In this document: one piece after another, positions 34,806-44,676 of the stretch
Numbering within the stretch: position 1 is the stretch's first letter
How the letters are laid out: the number at the start of each line of letters is the position of its first letter
Source of the DNA: Zoogloea sp.
GTDB taxonomy: Bacteria > Pseudomonadota > Gammaproteobacteria > Burkholderiales > Rhodocyclaceae
Assembly: GCA_016703645.1 (NCBI GenBank)
Contig: JADJBR010000007.1
Location: 620,001-684,000, forward strand
DNA: 64,000 bases
Reading direction: 5' to 3'
Translations under genes and position numbers: made by a program
The notes under the pieces: model-generated
Seen by the model: only the letters and a program-made list of their open reading frames with translations
The model's database searches: none
What the model was told of the DNA's origin: nothing

Positions 34806-35360
34806 TCAGGGAATCGGCTGGGTGCGTCGCACCAGGGCCAGTTGCGACGAGGTCTCGATGGCGCCCTTGCGGGCGCGCCGCACGTCGCGAATGGCCTGCT
34901 CCGGGTCCATGCCCAGCTCCACCAGGAGCCGCGCCGCGATCATGCCGGCGCGGCCCAGGCCGCCCTTGCAATGGACCAGTACATCCTCGCCACCCCGCAG
35001 CAGGGTCCGGATCTCCTGGCCCTGGATGACCCACTGCCGTTCGAAGTCGTGGCAGGGCACGCTGAAATCGGCAATCGGCAGATGGCGCCAGAGGATGCCC
35101 CGCCGGTGCACCTCATGGCCCAGCTGGGGCACCCGCAGCGACAGGAGCTCGGCCGGCTCGACCAGGGTCAGCACCAGCCGCGCGCCCCAGACAGCGATGG
35201 CGTCCAGATCGACGCCCAGATCACGAGCCCACGCACCGGTGGCTGCCCATTGATCATGCTTGCCGGGGCAGAAGGTGATGCCGATGCGGCCGTGGGCCGG
35301 GCTGGCACGCACTTCAGCGATCTGCAGGGGATGGGTGTGGCTGGTACGTGCGCCGATCAT
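34806..35360 (-). CDS. Dual-specificity/tyrosine phosphatase-like protein (CDKN3-like)
   Basis: A 184-residue protein with the P-loop VHCKGGLGRAG (cysteine, five residues, arginine) and an upstream acid loop HLPIADFSVP, as in small cyclin-dependent-kinase-inhibitor-3-like phosphatases. The LTLVEPAELLSLRVPQLG region is typical. No signal peptide. Immediately upstream of the kinase-fold gene, suggesting a two-gene operon with opposed activities. Confidence 0.75.
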   Translation of the reverse strand: MIGARTSHTHPLQIAEVRASPAHGRIGITFCPGKHDQWAATGAWARDLGVDLDAIAVWGARLVLTLVEPAELLSLRVPQLGHEVHRRGILWRHLPIADFSVPCHDFERQWVIQGQEIRTLLRGGEDVLVHCKGGLGRAGMIAARLLVELGMDPEQAIRDVRRARKGAIETSSQLALVRRTQPIP

Positions 35361-35438
35361 GGCCTTCCGGCTCGAAGCCCGGTGAATGGGGGTGCGCCAA
35401 GTTTGCCACAGCCCCTCGCCAGCACACTGGAGGCCATG

Positions 35439-36311
35439 TCAATTGGCCGACATGGGTTCGAATGTATGTAGCTGATCCTTGCGGAAGTGATGCACGCCGA
35501 ACGCGAGGGCGCCTTCCCTTGCCCCGCTGGCCGGATTCCCCGGCGAACGCAGCACGACGTGATCGGCCCCCTCCTCAATCACCTGCGCACCGGCAAAGTT
35601 GACCAGCGAGGCCGGCAACATGCCGCTCACGCGGCTGCCGACGATGTGATAGCTGCCGTACTTCACACGACGCCCATCGCGGCCCCGGAGCTCTCCGCGG
35701 GCGTCGCGCTCCATCAGCTCGCGCAACACATCGCTGCCCTGCTGCAGATCACTGCGCAGGGAGGCCAGCATGTCCGGCCCTGCCGTTCGCACCTGGGTGT
35801 CGGTGTAGGTGGTGGGCATATGGTAGAGGTAGCGGCCCATCCACCCCTCCCCTTCCGCACGCATCACCAGGGTTGCACGGAAGACGTCCTCGCTGTCTTC
35901 CACCAGATAGACGAGGGGGACAGTGTGCAGGGCATCGGCGCGCCCCGTGAGCAAGGGGCTCCCCTGCAGGCGCTCACTGGCGATGGCAAAGGGATCGGCG
36001 CTGGCATAGCGGTCCTTCAGTTGCCCAGCCACATGATCGTGATAGACCCCTTCGATGGGCTCCATGACGGAAACAGGCAGCGGGCTCAGGTTGTCGACCA
36101 CCGCAAGCACCGTCGACTCGGCAAACACCAGCAGGTATTGGGTGTCGGGCACCTTGGACAATTCGGAGGGCAAGGCCTCGGGCAAGGCGCGCACGAGTTG
36201 GAAGCCCCGCGCAGCCGCGTCCGGCGCCGGCGGCACACTCTGACGGGTTGTGGCACAGGCGGTGAGCAGTGCAGACAGGGCAAGCAGATGAAGCGCTCTC
36301 CAGGGTGACAT
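35439..36311 (-). CDS. Putative lipoprotein of unknown function
   Basis: A 290-residue protein with a lipoprotein signal (lipobox LTAC at about residues 16-19). The mature part has alternating hydrophobic strands (VLAVVDNLSPLPVSVMEPIEG, YLYHMPTTYTDTQVRTAGPD) and no recognised domain. The C-terminus is charged. It is divergent from a CPBP protease gene. Family unknown. Confidence 0.7.
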   Translation of the reverse strand: MSPWRALHLLALSALLTACATTRQSVPPAPDAAARGFQLVRALPEALPSELSKVPDTQYLLVFAESTVLAVVDNLSPLPVSVMEPIEGVYHDHVAGQLKDRYASADPFAIASERLQGSPLLTGRADALHTVPLVYLVEDSEDVFRATLVMRAEGEGWMGRYLYHMPTTYTDTQVRTAGPDMLASLRSDLQQGSDVLRELMERDARGELRGRDGRRVKYGSYHIVGSRVSGMLPASLVNFAGAQVIEEGADHVVLRSPGNPASGAREGALAFGVHHFRKDQLHTFEPMSAN

Positions 36312-36468
36312 GGCTACTCCTCAATGCACTCGATCGGACCCCGGCATTCTATGCCAGCGGCCTCCCCTGCCGTACCCTTCGACGCGCGCGACGGCGTTGT
36401 CGAGGCGGGGATCCGTGTCCATATGTGGCGCTAGAATAAGCGCCCCGCACTTCCCCATCACATCTGCA

Positions 36469-37248
36469 ATGAATACCACGTCCGCGGCACCGCGATTGCT
36501 CGTCGCCCTGAGCACTTACCTGGGATGGGTGCTGCTCACCCTGTTCGGCATGCGCTGGGCGAGTGACGGCACCAAGAAGCCACTGCTGGAGTTGGTCTCC
36601 CACGGCATCAGCTGGAACATCACCATGGCAATCGGCCTCCTGACCCTGGTCACGCTGGCAATGCGCTGGCGCGACCTGAAGTTCGAGGCACCCAAACCTC
36701 CGGGGTCGCTGCGGATCCTGTGGTTTCCGGCACTGTACCTGCTGTTGTTTGCCGTGCTTTCCGCCGTGCTGGGCCTGCCTCCCCGGGACACCACACTGTT
36801 CGTGCTGCTGAACACCCTGCAGGTGGGGCTTTCCGAAGAATGGATGTTCCGGGGCGTGCTTTTTCAGGGGCTGCGCACACGCTTGGCCCTATGGCCGGCC
36901 ATCCTCCTCACCTCGCTGCTGTTCGGCTCGGTGCATGTGCTCAACGTGATGATCACGGGGGAGTTGCTGGAGGCCGTGGTGCAGGCAATCGCGGCGTTCC
37001 TGAGCGGGATGGTCATGATCGCGCTGCTGATCCGCACCGGTTCGATCTGGGTCCCCATCGCCTACCATGCGCTGTGGGACTTCGGCGCCTTCATGGCCTC
37101 GGCCGGCGGCAACAGAACGGAGCAGGCTGCGGACTTCAGCCTCGGCTGGACCGCGGCGCTTCCCGTGCTGCTGGTGCTGCCCAACTTTCTTTACGCACTT
37201 TACCTGCTGCGCAAGCTGCCCAATGAACCACGGCTCGCCGCCGCCTGA
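36469..37248 (+). CDS. CPBP family intramembrane metalloprotease
   Basis: A 259-residue membrane protein with about seven hydrophobic segments. It shows the Abi/CAAX-protease motifs in order: EEWMFRG (the glutamate pair and arginine), a histidine in FGSVHVLN, and HALWD. These metal ligands are all present. Such proteases cleave within membranes; the target here is unknown. ATG 36469 is chosen; the frame is open upstream but hydrophilic and not membrane-like. Confidence 0.82.
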   Translation: MNTTSAAPRLLVALSTYLGWVLLTLFGMRWASDGTKKPLLELVSHGISWNITMAIGLLTLVTLAMRWRDLKFEAPKPPGSLRILWFPALYLLLFAVLSAVLGLPPRDTTLFVLLNTLQVGLSEEWMFRGVLFQGLRTRLALWPAILLTSLLFGSVHVLNVMITGELLEAVVQAIAAFLSGMVMIALLIRTGSIWVPIAYHALWDFGAFMASAGGNRTEQAADFSLGWTAALPVLLVLPNFLYALYLLRKLPNEPRLAAA

Positions 37249-37276
37249 GCGCCGGGCCCGTACCGGGCGCGAGCCC

Positions 37277-37564
37277 TCAGGACACCAGGTCGAGACGGAC
37301 GATGTCCACGCCGGTGACCTTGCCGTCAATGGCCGCCACCAGCGCCGCGAAGTGCGGTGTGGCCATGTGGCGGTCAAGGGTGGCGTCGTCCTGCCAGCGT
37401 TCGATCATCACGAAACTGTCCGGCTTGTCGCGGGTGATGTGCAGGTCGTATTGCAGACAACCTGCCTCGGCGCGGCTGGGAGGGACGATCCGGTCCAGGG
37501 CCTGGCGAACCTCGACTCGGAACTCGGGTTTGGCAGAAATGGTGGCAACGACGCTGAGTGACAT
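37277..37564 (-). CDS. Antibiotic biosynthesis monooxygenase domain protein
   Basis: A 95-residue ABM-fold protein (ferredoxin-like dimer) of the quinol monooxygenase YgiN type. Features: VVATISAKPEFRVEVRQAL, then EAGCLQYDLHITRD, FVMIERWQDDATLDRHMATPHF. ATG 37564 matches the usual start; upstream residues in frame look non-coding. Substrate not predictable. Confidence 0.88.
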   Translation of the reverse strand: MSLSVVATISAKPEFRVEVRQALDRIVPPSRAEAGCLQYDLHITRDKPDSFVMIERWQDDATLDRHMATPHFAALVAAIDGKVTGVDIVRLDLVS

Positions 37565-37678
37565 GGGAAGACTCCGGTGAATGGGTGGCGGGGCCGGGAT
37601 GGCCATGCCTGATCCGTCAGGAATGCAGTGTCGACGAAAGCGGATCTCAAGAGAAGCATGAAGGCAATGCCGGGGCTA

Positions 37679-39055
37679 TCAAGAGGCGGGCGAAGCCCCC
37701 GCGCCGCCCGACACCTGGCACGGCACCGCCAGCACCGGTGCAAAGCCGCCCCCCGGCGTGCGGAAATTGGTGGTCTGCCCCTGGTAGAGGCGTGCAGTGA
37801 CGAGCTGCACCTCGCCCCGATAGACGTAGTTGCGCAAGTCCATCTTCAGATCCACCGGGGCCCCTTCCACCTCCAGACGGCGTTCGGACGGGGGCACCAG
37901 GGCCTGGGCAATATAGTCGCCGGCGAGGATCTCGCCAAAGACCCGCCGGGTGAGCTTGTCGCCCCGGTAGGTACCCCGGCTGCCGAAACCCGAGGCAGGC
38001 TTGAAGAACAACTGCCGCCGACGTGCCCAAAGATCATCGGCACGCGCCGGGCTGACCGCCTCGGTATGGGGCACGCCCGCGCCCAGGATGGCAACGGTGG
38101 CTTCATCCACGCCCAGGCGGCGCAGGGCCGCAGGATCGGACAGCAGCACCAGGTTGCGCTTGTCGGCGTACAGGGCATGGGCACGGGGATGGGGGGTGAT
38201 CACCGCCGAACCATCCAGCCAGGCGCTGCGTAGTGCAGCACTGGATGCCGCCTCGAAGGCAAAGTCGGTGAGGCGGTTATAGACCAGATCCACGGGCTGA
38301 CCGTGGAGGGTGAGGCCCTCCGCCGAATGGACCAGCTCGGCCGGATCGCAGATGCGGGCAGCGATACCATGGCGCTCGAACAGGCGCTGGAAGAGCAGGA
38401 ACTCGGGCAACAGGTACTGGCCCTGGGGCGCCTCGTCGACGATGGCGATGGTGCGCAGGGGCAAGTCTCCCCGCACCAGGCGCCACTCGCTGCGGAACAT
38501 GTCCACGAAGCGGGTCTCCAGGTCGTTGGCCGCGTCGGGCAGCGCGTCCATCACCTGGGCCACCTCGGGGCAGCAGGCACGCTGGGCGCGGCCGAGAATG
38601 GCATTGAGCAGCGCCCCGCCGGCATTGGTGTTGATCTCGATGAGCCGCGGGCCACCCTCTCCCAGGTGGAAGTCGTATCCGAGGAAGACGCCTGCGGCGG
38701 CCGTCGTCTGCCGTGCCATCGCAGGCGCCCAGCCAAGCACGGTCTCCTGCCAGGCCGGCAGGGCCACCACCCGCTCGATGGCTGCAACCAGCGCTGCCAT
38801 GGCCTCCACGTGACGGGCCGAGACAAAAGCCATGGCGTCGGCAAAAAGATGGGGGCGGGACTCGGCGAGCAAGGCCTGCAGGGCTCCATCCCGTGGATCC
38901 CGGGCCAGGGCATCCAGGAGCGCCTGGCGGTCCAGGGAGACGCAGGGGCAACCCGCGTTGAGGGCTTCGGCGGTCCCGGTACAGTCGCCGGCGCTCAGGA
39001 CGCTGGCGAGCCGGGCAAGGGCATCGCGGGAAAGGGCTGAAGTCTTGGGCGGCAC
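37679..39055 (-). CDS. ATP-grasp-like protein of unknown function
   Basis: A 458-residue soluble protein. Elements suggest an ATP-grasp ligase: LIEINTNAGGALLN, FFKPASGFGSRGTYRGDK (a KP-GxGG-like phosphate loop) and DLKMDLRNYVYRGEVQLV near the C-terminus. The order of elements looks unusual, with the acidic metal-binding loop first, suggesting a permuted arrangement. Substrate and partner are unknown; neighbours give no clue. No signal peptide. Confidence 0.5.
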   Translation of the reverse strand: MPPKTSALSRDALARLASVLSAGDCTGTAEALNAGCPCVSLDRQALLDALARDPRDGALQALLAESRPHLFADAMAFVSARHVEAMAALVAAIERVVALPAWQETVLGWAPAMARQTTAAAGVFLGYDFHLGEGGPRLIEINTNAGGALLNAILGRAQRACCPEVAQVMDALPDAANDLETRFVDMFRSEWRLVRGDLPLRTIAIVDEAPQGQYLLPEFLLFQRLFERHGIAARICDPAELVHSAEGLTLHGQPVDLVYNRLTDFAFEAASSAALRSAWLDGSAVITPHPRAHALYADKRNLVLLSDPAALRRLGVDEATVAILGAGVPHTEAVSPARADDLWARRRQLFFKPASGFGSRGTYRGDKLTRRVFGEILAGDYIAQALVPPSERRLEVEGAPVDLKMDLRNYVYRGEVQLVTARLYQGQTTNFRTPGGGFAPVLAVPCQVSGGAGASPAS

Positions 39056-39177
39056 AGGAGGATCTCGGAAGCAGGCGTGTTGGATTCTAGCAAGACGACA
39101 GCCCGCGGCCCTGAACCTGGGTCAAGGCCCGCTGCTCATCGCCGTCCGTGGTCGAACGAACCCGCTCTCCCGAGTTG

Positions 39178-41133
39178 TCAGCCCTGGCTTGCCGGCGGCG
39201 GAAGCTGCTCAAGAAAGGCCACCACCTCCGCCTCCACCTTGCTCCGGCGCATGGGCGGCAGGCTCTGCCAGACGCGCTTGCCGTAGGGCTTGGTGAGCAT
39301 GCGTGGGTCGCAGATGGCAAGGACGCCCTTGTCCTGCTCGGTGCGGATGAGCCGGCCGGCCCCCTGCTTGACGTTGATGACGGCGCGGGGGAGTTGGTAT
39401 TCCATGAAGGGGTTGCGGCCGGATTTCTGCATGTGCTCGATGCGGGCAGCCAAGACCGGGTCGTCGGGCGGGGCGAAGGGCAGCTTGTCGATGATCACCA
39501 CCGACAGCGCGTCGCCGGGCACATCGACACCTTCCCAGAAGCTCTGGCTGGCCACCAGGATGGCATTGCCCAGGCGCCGGAAGCGATCGAGCAACTCGGT
39601 GCGCGAGCCCTCCCCCTGGATGAGCAGGGGCAGCTTCAGCTTCTCCCGCTCCAGCTTCTCGGCGATGACTTCGTGGATGCGCCGCATGGCCCGCAGGGAG
39701 GTGCACAGCACAAAGGCACGGCCCTGGGCCGCCCGGATCAGGGGGAAGGCCACCGCCGCCACCGCATCCGGATAGGCCGGACTGTTGGGCTCGGGCATGT
39801 TCTGGGGGGCGTAAAGCACGGCCTGCTGCGGGTAGTCGAAGGGGCTACCCCACACCGCCGTATCGATGGGCGGCTCGACCCAGTGCAGGCCCAGCTCACG
39901 GCAGTAGTGGCCAAAATCACGGCCAACGGCCAGGGTCGCCGACGTGAACACCCAGGCCCGCGGGTGGCCGTCCATCTGACGCTTGAAGATGCTGGCGATG
40001 GACAGGGGCGTGGCGTGCAGGGCCAGGGACTGGCTGAAGACTTCGACCCAGCGTACCCAGTCGGTCCCCTCGGGGCGCTGCCAGCGGGCCAGGACTTGCT
40101 GCAGCTCCTGGGTGCGCCGCAGACAGTTGGCGAGGCCCTCCGAGCGCTCGGCCTGGGTTTCGAGCATCGCGCCGAAGCCCGCCAGCTCGGCATCCAGGGC
40201 TTCGACCGCTTCATGGAAGGGCTTGTTGTCTTCCAGCTGGGCAAAGCCGAAGCGGGCATTCTCGGCATTGACGGTCAGGCGCAGATCGCGGGCGGACTTC
40301 TCAAGCTTGCGGGTGGCCTCGATGAGATCGAGACAGTCCCGGGCGGCGGCCACGGTCTCGGAGCGGGTGTCCCGGGCCAGCTCGAGGAGCTGGGAGGTGG
40401 ACACGCTCTCGCCGAAGAACAGGCTGGCGGTTTCGGGGAGCTGGTGGGCTTCGTCGAAGATGACCGCGTTGCATGCGGGCAGCAGCTCGCCCATGCCTTC
40501 GTCGCGGAGCATGACGTCGGCGAAGAAGAGGTGGTGATTGACCACGACCACGTCGGCATCCATGGCGGCCCGGCGGGCTGAGGCAACGAAGCACTCCTTG
40601 ATGTTGGGGCACTCCTGGCCCAGGCAGTTGTCCCGGGACGAGGTGGCAAACTGCCAGGCCATGGCGTCTTCGGGCACCTCGGGGCACTCGGCCTTGTCGC
40701 CGCTCAGGCTGATCTCCATGAAGCGCCCGATGGCGCGCAGGTGGGCAGCATCCTCGGGGGTGGTGAAGCGCCCGTCCACCAGGTTGCGGGCCAGGTGGTA
40801 GTGGCACACGTAGTTGGCACGCCCCTTGAGCAGCGCCACCCCCACCGGCACCTTGAGCGCAGCGCGGATGGTGGGCAGATCCCGGTTGAAGAGCTGGTCC
40901 TGGAGCGTCTTGGTGCCGGTGGAGATGATCACCTTGCCGCCAGCCAGCAGCGCCGGCACCAGATAAGCGTAGGTCTTGCCGGTGCCGGTGCCGGCCTCGG
41001 CCACCAGCACGCCGTTGTCCTTGAGGGTCGCGGCGATGTGCTCGGCCATTTCCACCTGCTGGGGCCGGGGCGAGAAGCCGGGAATCGCAGCAGCCAGAGG
41101 GCCGTCGACGGCGAAGGCTTTTTCGACGTTCAT
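39178..41133 (-). CDS. yoaA: ATP-dependent helicase of the DinG/YoaA family
   Basis: A 651-residue XPD-type superfamily 2 helicase. Walker A AEAGTGTGKT, the Fe-S cluster cysteines (C in NYVCHYH, then DNCLGQECPNIKECF), DEAH box VIFDEAHQLPE and the C-terminal motifs FTSATL and GAGRLIR are present. It lacks the exonuclease domain of longer DinG proteins, so it fits YoaA, which helps with stalled replication forks. ATG 41133 agrees with the domain start; the open upstream frame overlaps the next gene. Confidence 0.92.
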   Translation of the reverse strand: MNVEKAFAVDGPLAAAIPGFSPRPQQVEMAEHIAATLKDNGVLVAEAGTGTGKTYAYLVPALLAGGKVIISTGTKTLQDQLFNRDLPTIRAALKVPVGVALLKGRANYVCHYHLARNLVDGRFTTPEDAAHLRAIGRFMEISLSGDKAECPEVPEDAMAWQFATSSRDNCLGQECPNIKECFVASARRAAMDADVVVVNHHLFFADVMLRDEGMGELLPACNAVIFDEAHQLPETASLFFGESVSTSQLLELARDTRSETVAAARDCLDLIEATRKLEKSARDLRLTVNAENARFGFAQLEDNKPFHEAVEALDAELAGFGAMLETQAERSEGLANCLRRTQELQQVLARWQRPEGTDWVRWVEVFSQSLALHATPLSIASIFKRQMDGHPRAWVFTSATLAVGRDFGHYCRELGLHWVEPPIDTAVWGSPFDYPQQAVLYAPQNMPEPNSPAYPDAVAAVAFPLIRAAQGRAFVLCTSLRAMRRIHEVIAEKLEREKLKLPLLIQGEGSRTELLDRFRRLGNAILVASQSFWEGVDVPGDALSVVIIDKLPFAPPDDPVLAARIEHMQKSGRNPFMEYQLPRAVINVKQGAGRLIRTEQDKGVLAICDPRMLTKPYGKRVWQSLPPMRRSKVEAEVVAFLEQLPPPASQG

Positions 41134-41155
41134 GGATGTGCGGGCAGTGCGGTGC

Positions 41156-41944
41156 TCAATCGAGCACGTCCACGCGCAACCACACGAGGGCCTGGCTGCG
41201 GGTGTTGCCGTGCTGGATACCGCTGGTGCCATAGCCGGAGCGACGGGTGTCGGACTGGCTGCTGCCGAGGGGAATCCACTGCCCCACGCGGCCGCTGACC
41301 GTGGTGGCGAGGCGGGTGGATTCGATCACGCCATTTGGCCCGACGCGCTCCATGGCAGGGGCGATCTCGATGCTCACCTGCTCGCCGAGCAGTTGCGGTG
41401 CGGCAAGAAACCCGCTGCCCACATCCGTGTAGCGCACGCTGTCGAGGGCCTGCCATCCGGCACCAGTGGAGCGCCATTCGCGCATCGGCACGGGCAGGGA
41501 CTGCCCGACGCGGATCAGTGCGCGGCCCCCTTCAACCACCTGGACCTGCTGATTGATGCCCTCCGTGCGCGCCTGGCGCCCTGCGCCGCCTTCGATGAGG
41601 ATGCGGCTGTTACCTGGCGCGACACGCCCCGACAGGGAGATCTCGCCCCCCTGCCCTTCATCCTGCTGGCTCTGACGCACGGACACCAGGAGGCGCCGCA
41701 GGGGCACGTCCAGGGCCGAGATGGCAGCCTGCAGCTCGACGAGGTTGGCGGGAGAAACACGGATCAGGAGTTTGTCGTCCAGGGTACTCAGGGCACCACC
41801 GGGTTCCACCAGCGGCCGCAAGGCAGGCACGATCTGGTCGGCGCTGCGGTGACGCAGGGTGATGATCTCGAGCCGGCCCTGCGCAAGCACCGGCTGGGTG
41901 ATTGCCAGCAGAATGGCGAAAAGGCAGGCGTATGGCCGGGGCAT
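41156..41944 (-). CDS. Secreted secretin N-domain-like protein
   Basis: A 262-residue protein with a signal peptide (1-21, cut after VLA). The segment LEIITLRHRSADQIVPALRPLVEPGG resembles the short domain of type II/III secretins, with a following LLIRVSPANLVELQAAISALD typical of N1-like folds. No secretin pore domain follows. It could be a helper of a secretion or pilus system. Lies 22 bases before the yoaA start. Confidence 0.6.
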   Translation of the reverse strand: MPRPYACLFAILLAITQPVLAQGRLEIITLRHRSADQIVPALRPLVEPGGALSTLDDKLLIRVSPANLVELQAAISALDVPLRRLLVSVRQSQQDEGQGGEISLSGRVAPGNSRILIEGGAGRQARTEGINQQVQVVEGGRALIRVGQSLPVPMREWRSTGAGWQALDSVRYTDVGSGFLAAPQLLGEQVSIEIAPAMERVGPNGVIESTRLATTVSGRVGQWIPLGSSQSDTRRSGYGTSGIQHGNTRSQALVWLRVDVLD

Positions 41945-41951
41945 CGTTCTT

Positions 41952-43064
41952 TCAGTCCACCCGGTGGGCTTCCGCCAGGTAGTCCCGGGAGCGCATCTCG
42001 ATCAGACGGCTCACCGTGCGATGGAACTCACTGGCCTGGCGGCCTTCGACGTAGAGGTCATAGGCCTGGCACTCGGCGCTGACCAGCAGCTTGACCCGAT
42101 GGTCGTAGAGCACGTCGATCAGCCAGGTGAAACGCCGCGCCTCAGAGGCCATGGCGGCGCTCATCCTGGGCACGCGGGAGAGGATCAGGGTGTGGTATTC
42201 CCGGGCGATCTCCAGGTAATCGTTCTGGGAGCGGTTGCCGGCACAAAGGGTATCGAAGTCAAACCAGATCACGCCTGCGGCCATGCGCTGGACCTTGAGC
42301 TTGCGCTCCAGCACCTCGATCTCCCCGGGCGCCCCCTTGGAGCCAGCAATCTTCTCGAAATCGGTCGCAAGGTGCTTGTCGGCCGCGTCGTCGCCGGGCA
42401 CCAGGAAGGCGTCCATCTGCTCGAGGGTGCGCAGGCGATAATCGGTTCCATGGTCCACCTCGACCACGTCAAAGCGACGCTTGATCATGTCGATGGTGGG
42501 CAGGAAGTTGATGCGCTGCAAACCATTGGGATACAGGCCATCCGGCGGGTAGTTGGAGGTCATCACGAAGACCGTGCCCCGGGCGAACAGGGCCTCCAGC
42601 AGGCGGCCAAGAATCATGGCGTCAGCAATGTCCGACACGTGAAACTCGTCGAAGCACAGCAGGCGGGTCTGACGGGCGATGCGGTCTGCCACCTTCTGCA
42701 GGGGATCAGCCTCGTTGTTGAGGTTTTTCAGGTCGTTCTGGACTTCCTGCATGAAGGCATGAAAGTGCACCCGGCGCTTGCGCTGGTAAGGCACCGAGTC
42801 ATAGAAGCAGTCCATCAGGAAGCTCTTGCCGCGCCCGACACCACCCCAGAAATACACGCTGCGCGGCTGCTTGGGCCGAGACAGCAGTTTGCGCAGGGTG
42901 CCCTTGCGGGCGGCCTTGAACGCCACCAGTTCGGCATACAGGCCTTGCAGGCGCTGGGCTGCGGCACGCTGGGCCGGATCGGACTTGAAACCACGCGCCT
43001 TGAGGGTGGCGTCGTAGGCATCGAGCATCCCGTGCTCGGCTACCTTGAGGACTCGATGGGGCAT
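41952..43064 (-). CDS. zapE: Cell division ATPase ZapE
   Basis: A 370-residue AFG1-family ATPase. Walker A YFWGGVGRGKS, Walker B LLCFDEFHVSDIADA and the MTSNYPPDGLYPNGLQR sensor region are standard. ZapE acts at the Z-ring under stress. The gene is downstream of lpdA with hairpins between, and runs into the secretin-like gene with a gap of 7 bases. Confidence 0.93.
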   Translation of the reverse strand: MPHRVLKVAEHGMLDAYDATLKARGFKSDPAQRAAAQRLQGLYAELVAFKAARKGTLRKLLSRPKQPRSVYFWGGVGRGKSFLMDCFYDSVPYQRKRRVHFHAFMQEVQNDLKNLNNEADPLQKVADRIARQTRLLCFDEFHVSDIADAMILGRLLEALFARGTVFVMTSNYPPDGLYPNGLQRINFLPTIDMIKRRFDVVEVDHGTDYRLRTLEQMDAFLVPGDDAADKHLATDFEKIAGSKGAPGEIEVLERKLKVQRMAAGVIWFDFDTLCAGNRSQNDYLEIAREYHTLILSRVPRMSAAMASEARRFTWLIDVLYDHRVKLLVSAECQAYDLYVEGRQASEFHRTVSRLIEMRSRDYLAEAHRVD

Positions 43065-43097
43065 CTTGATGAAGGATTCTTATGGGTGCTGCGGATG

Positions 43098-43138
43098 GAA
43101 ACGGGGGTGGTGAGGCATTTTACGCCTGACCACCCCCG
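43098..43138 (-). terminator. Inverted repeat after lpdA, probable terminator
   Basis: Read leftward, a 9-bp stem plus a 4-bp inner stem (43124-43138 with 43102-43116, two mismatches), then TTTCC. A second hairpin with 8-bp stem and CGAA loop lies at 43148-43167. It separates the TCA block from zapE. Confidence 0.5.
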
Positions 43139-43173
43139 GCTGACGCAGGGGCCGGCGAACCGGCCCCCGACAA

Positions 43174-44595
43174 TCAGAAGTGCAGAGGACGCTTATCCAC
43201 CGCCAGGGCGGCTTCGTGGACGACTTCCGACAGGGTGGGGTGAGCATGGCAGATGCGCGCCAGATCTTCGGACGCACCGGCAAACTCCATGGTTACCACC
43301 GCCTCGCCAATCAGCTCGGAAGCGTTGGAGCCAATGATGTGCACGCCGAGGATACGGTCGGTGTTGGCATCGGCAATCATCTTCACAAAGCCGGCCGGCG
43401 TTCCGGCACCCAGGGCACGACCGTTGGCCATGAAGGGGATCTTGCCGACCTTGTAGGCGGCACCTTCGGCCTTGAGCTGCTGCTCGGTCTTGCCCACCCA
43501 GGCGATTTCCGGGGAGGTGTAGATGACCCAGGGGATGGTGTCGAAGTTGCAGTGGCCTGCCTGACCGGCCATCAGCTCAGCAACCATCACGCCTTCTTCC
43601 ATTGCCTTGTGGGCCAGCATCGGGCCGCGCACCACATCACCCACCGCCCAAACGCCCGGCAGGGTGGTCTTGCAATGACCGTCGACTTCGATGAAGCCCC
43701 GTTCGTCGATCTTGAGACCAACGGCCTCGGCATTGAGACCGGCCGTGTTGGGCACGCGACCGACCGAAACGATCAGACGGTCAAACTCCACCTTCTGGGC
43801 GCCGTCCTTGGTTTCGTACTCGACGGTGACGGACTTCTTGCCGACCGTAACCTTGCCGACCTTGACGGACAGCTTGATGTCGAGGCCCTGCTTGGTGAAG
43901 AGCTTGAGGGCTTCCTTGGCGAGATCCTGATCAGCGGCGCCGAGGAAGCTGTCCATCGCTTCGAGGATGGTCACCTGGGAACCGAGGCGGTTCCAGACAG
44001 AGCCCATTTCCAGGCCAATCACGCCGGAGCCGATCAGGCCGAGACGCTTGGGAACCCCATCAATGTCGAGGGCACCGATGTTGTCACACACCAGCTTGTT
44101 GTCGACGGGAATGCCCGGCAGGTGACGGGCGGTGGAGCCGGTCGCCACGATGACCTGCTTGGCCTCGACCACCTCATCACCCACCTTGACCTGCCAGCCG
44201 GCGTCGGTCTTGGCCACGAAGGAGCCATGACCTGCGAGGAAGGTGACCTTGTTCTTCTTGAACAGCCCCTTGATGCCGGCAGTAAGCTGCTCGACGATCT
44301 TGGACTTGCGGCCGATCATCTTGGCCACGTCGATCTTCGGGGTGCCGACGGAGATGCCCTGCTCTTCAAAGGCGTGACCGGCTTCTTCGAACAGGTGGGA
44401 GGTATGGAGCAGTGCCTTGGACGGGATACAGCCCACGTTCAGGCAGGTGCCGCCCAGGCGGGGCTCGCCTTTCGGGTCGGCATAAGGATTGGATTCGGCG
44501 CAGGCCGTGTTGAAACCGAGTTGCGCGGCGCGGATTGCAGCCACATAGCCACCAGGACCACCGCCGATGACCAGAACGTCGAATTGCTTCGCCAT
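43174..44595 (-). CDS. lpdA: Dihydrolipoyl dehydrogenase (E3)
   Basis: A 473-residue flavoenzyme that reoxidises the dihydrolipoyl group of SucB. FAD site [17 protein letters not shown], redox cysteines [15 protein letters not shown] site [13 protein letters not shown] and the catalytic HAHPTLSE histidine are present. ATG 44595 gives the standard start. Third gene of the 2-oxoglutarate dehydrogenase cluster. Confidence 0.96.
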   Translation of the reverse strand: MAKQFDVLVIGGGPGGYVAAIRAAQLGFNTACAESNPYADPKGEPRLGGTCLNVGCIPSKALLHTSHLFEEAGHAFEEQGISVGTPKIDVAKMIGRKSKIVEQLTAGIKGLFKKNKVTFLAGHGSFVAKTDAGWQVKVGDEVVEAKQVIVATGSTARHLPGIPVDNKLVCDNIGALDIDGVPKRLGLIGSGVIGLEMGSVWNRLGSQVTILEAMDSFLGAADQDLAKEALKLFTKQGLDIKLSVKVGKVTVGKKSVTVEYETKDGAQKVEFDRLIVSVGRVPNTAGLNAEAVGLKIDERGFIEVDGHCKTTLPGVWAVGDVVRGPMLAHKAMEEGVMVAELMAGQAGHCNFDTIPWVIYTSPEIAWVGKTEQQLKAEGAAYKVGKIPFMANGRALGAGTPAGFVKMIADANTDRILGVHIIGSNASELIGEAVVTMEFAGASEDLARICHAHPTLSEVVHEAALAVDKRPLHF

Positions 44596-44676
44596 GTGTT
44601 TTCTTCCTTGTTCGGATTGAAACAAGGCACGGCGGCGGCAGACACGCTGCCACGGCCGTGCCTCAGGTCAGTGAGA

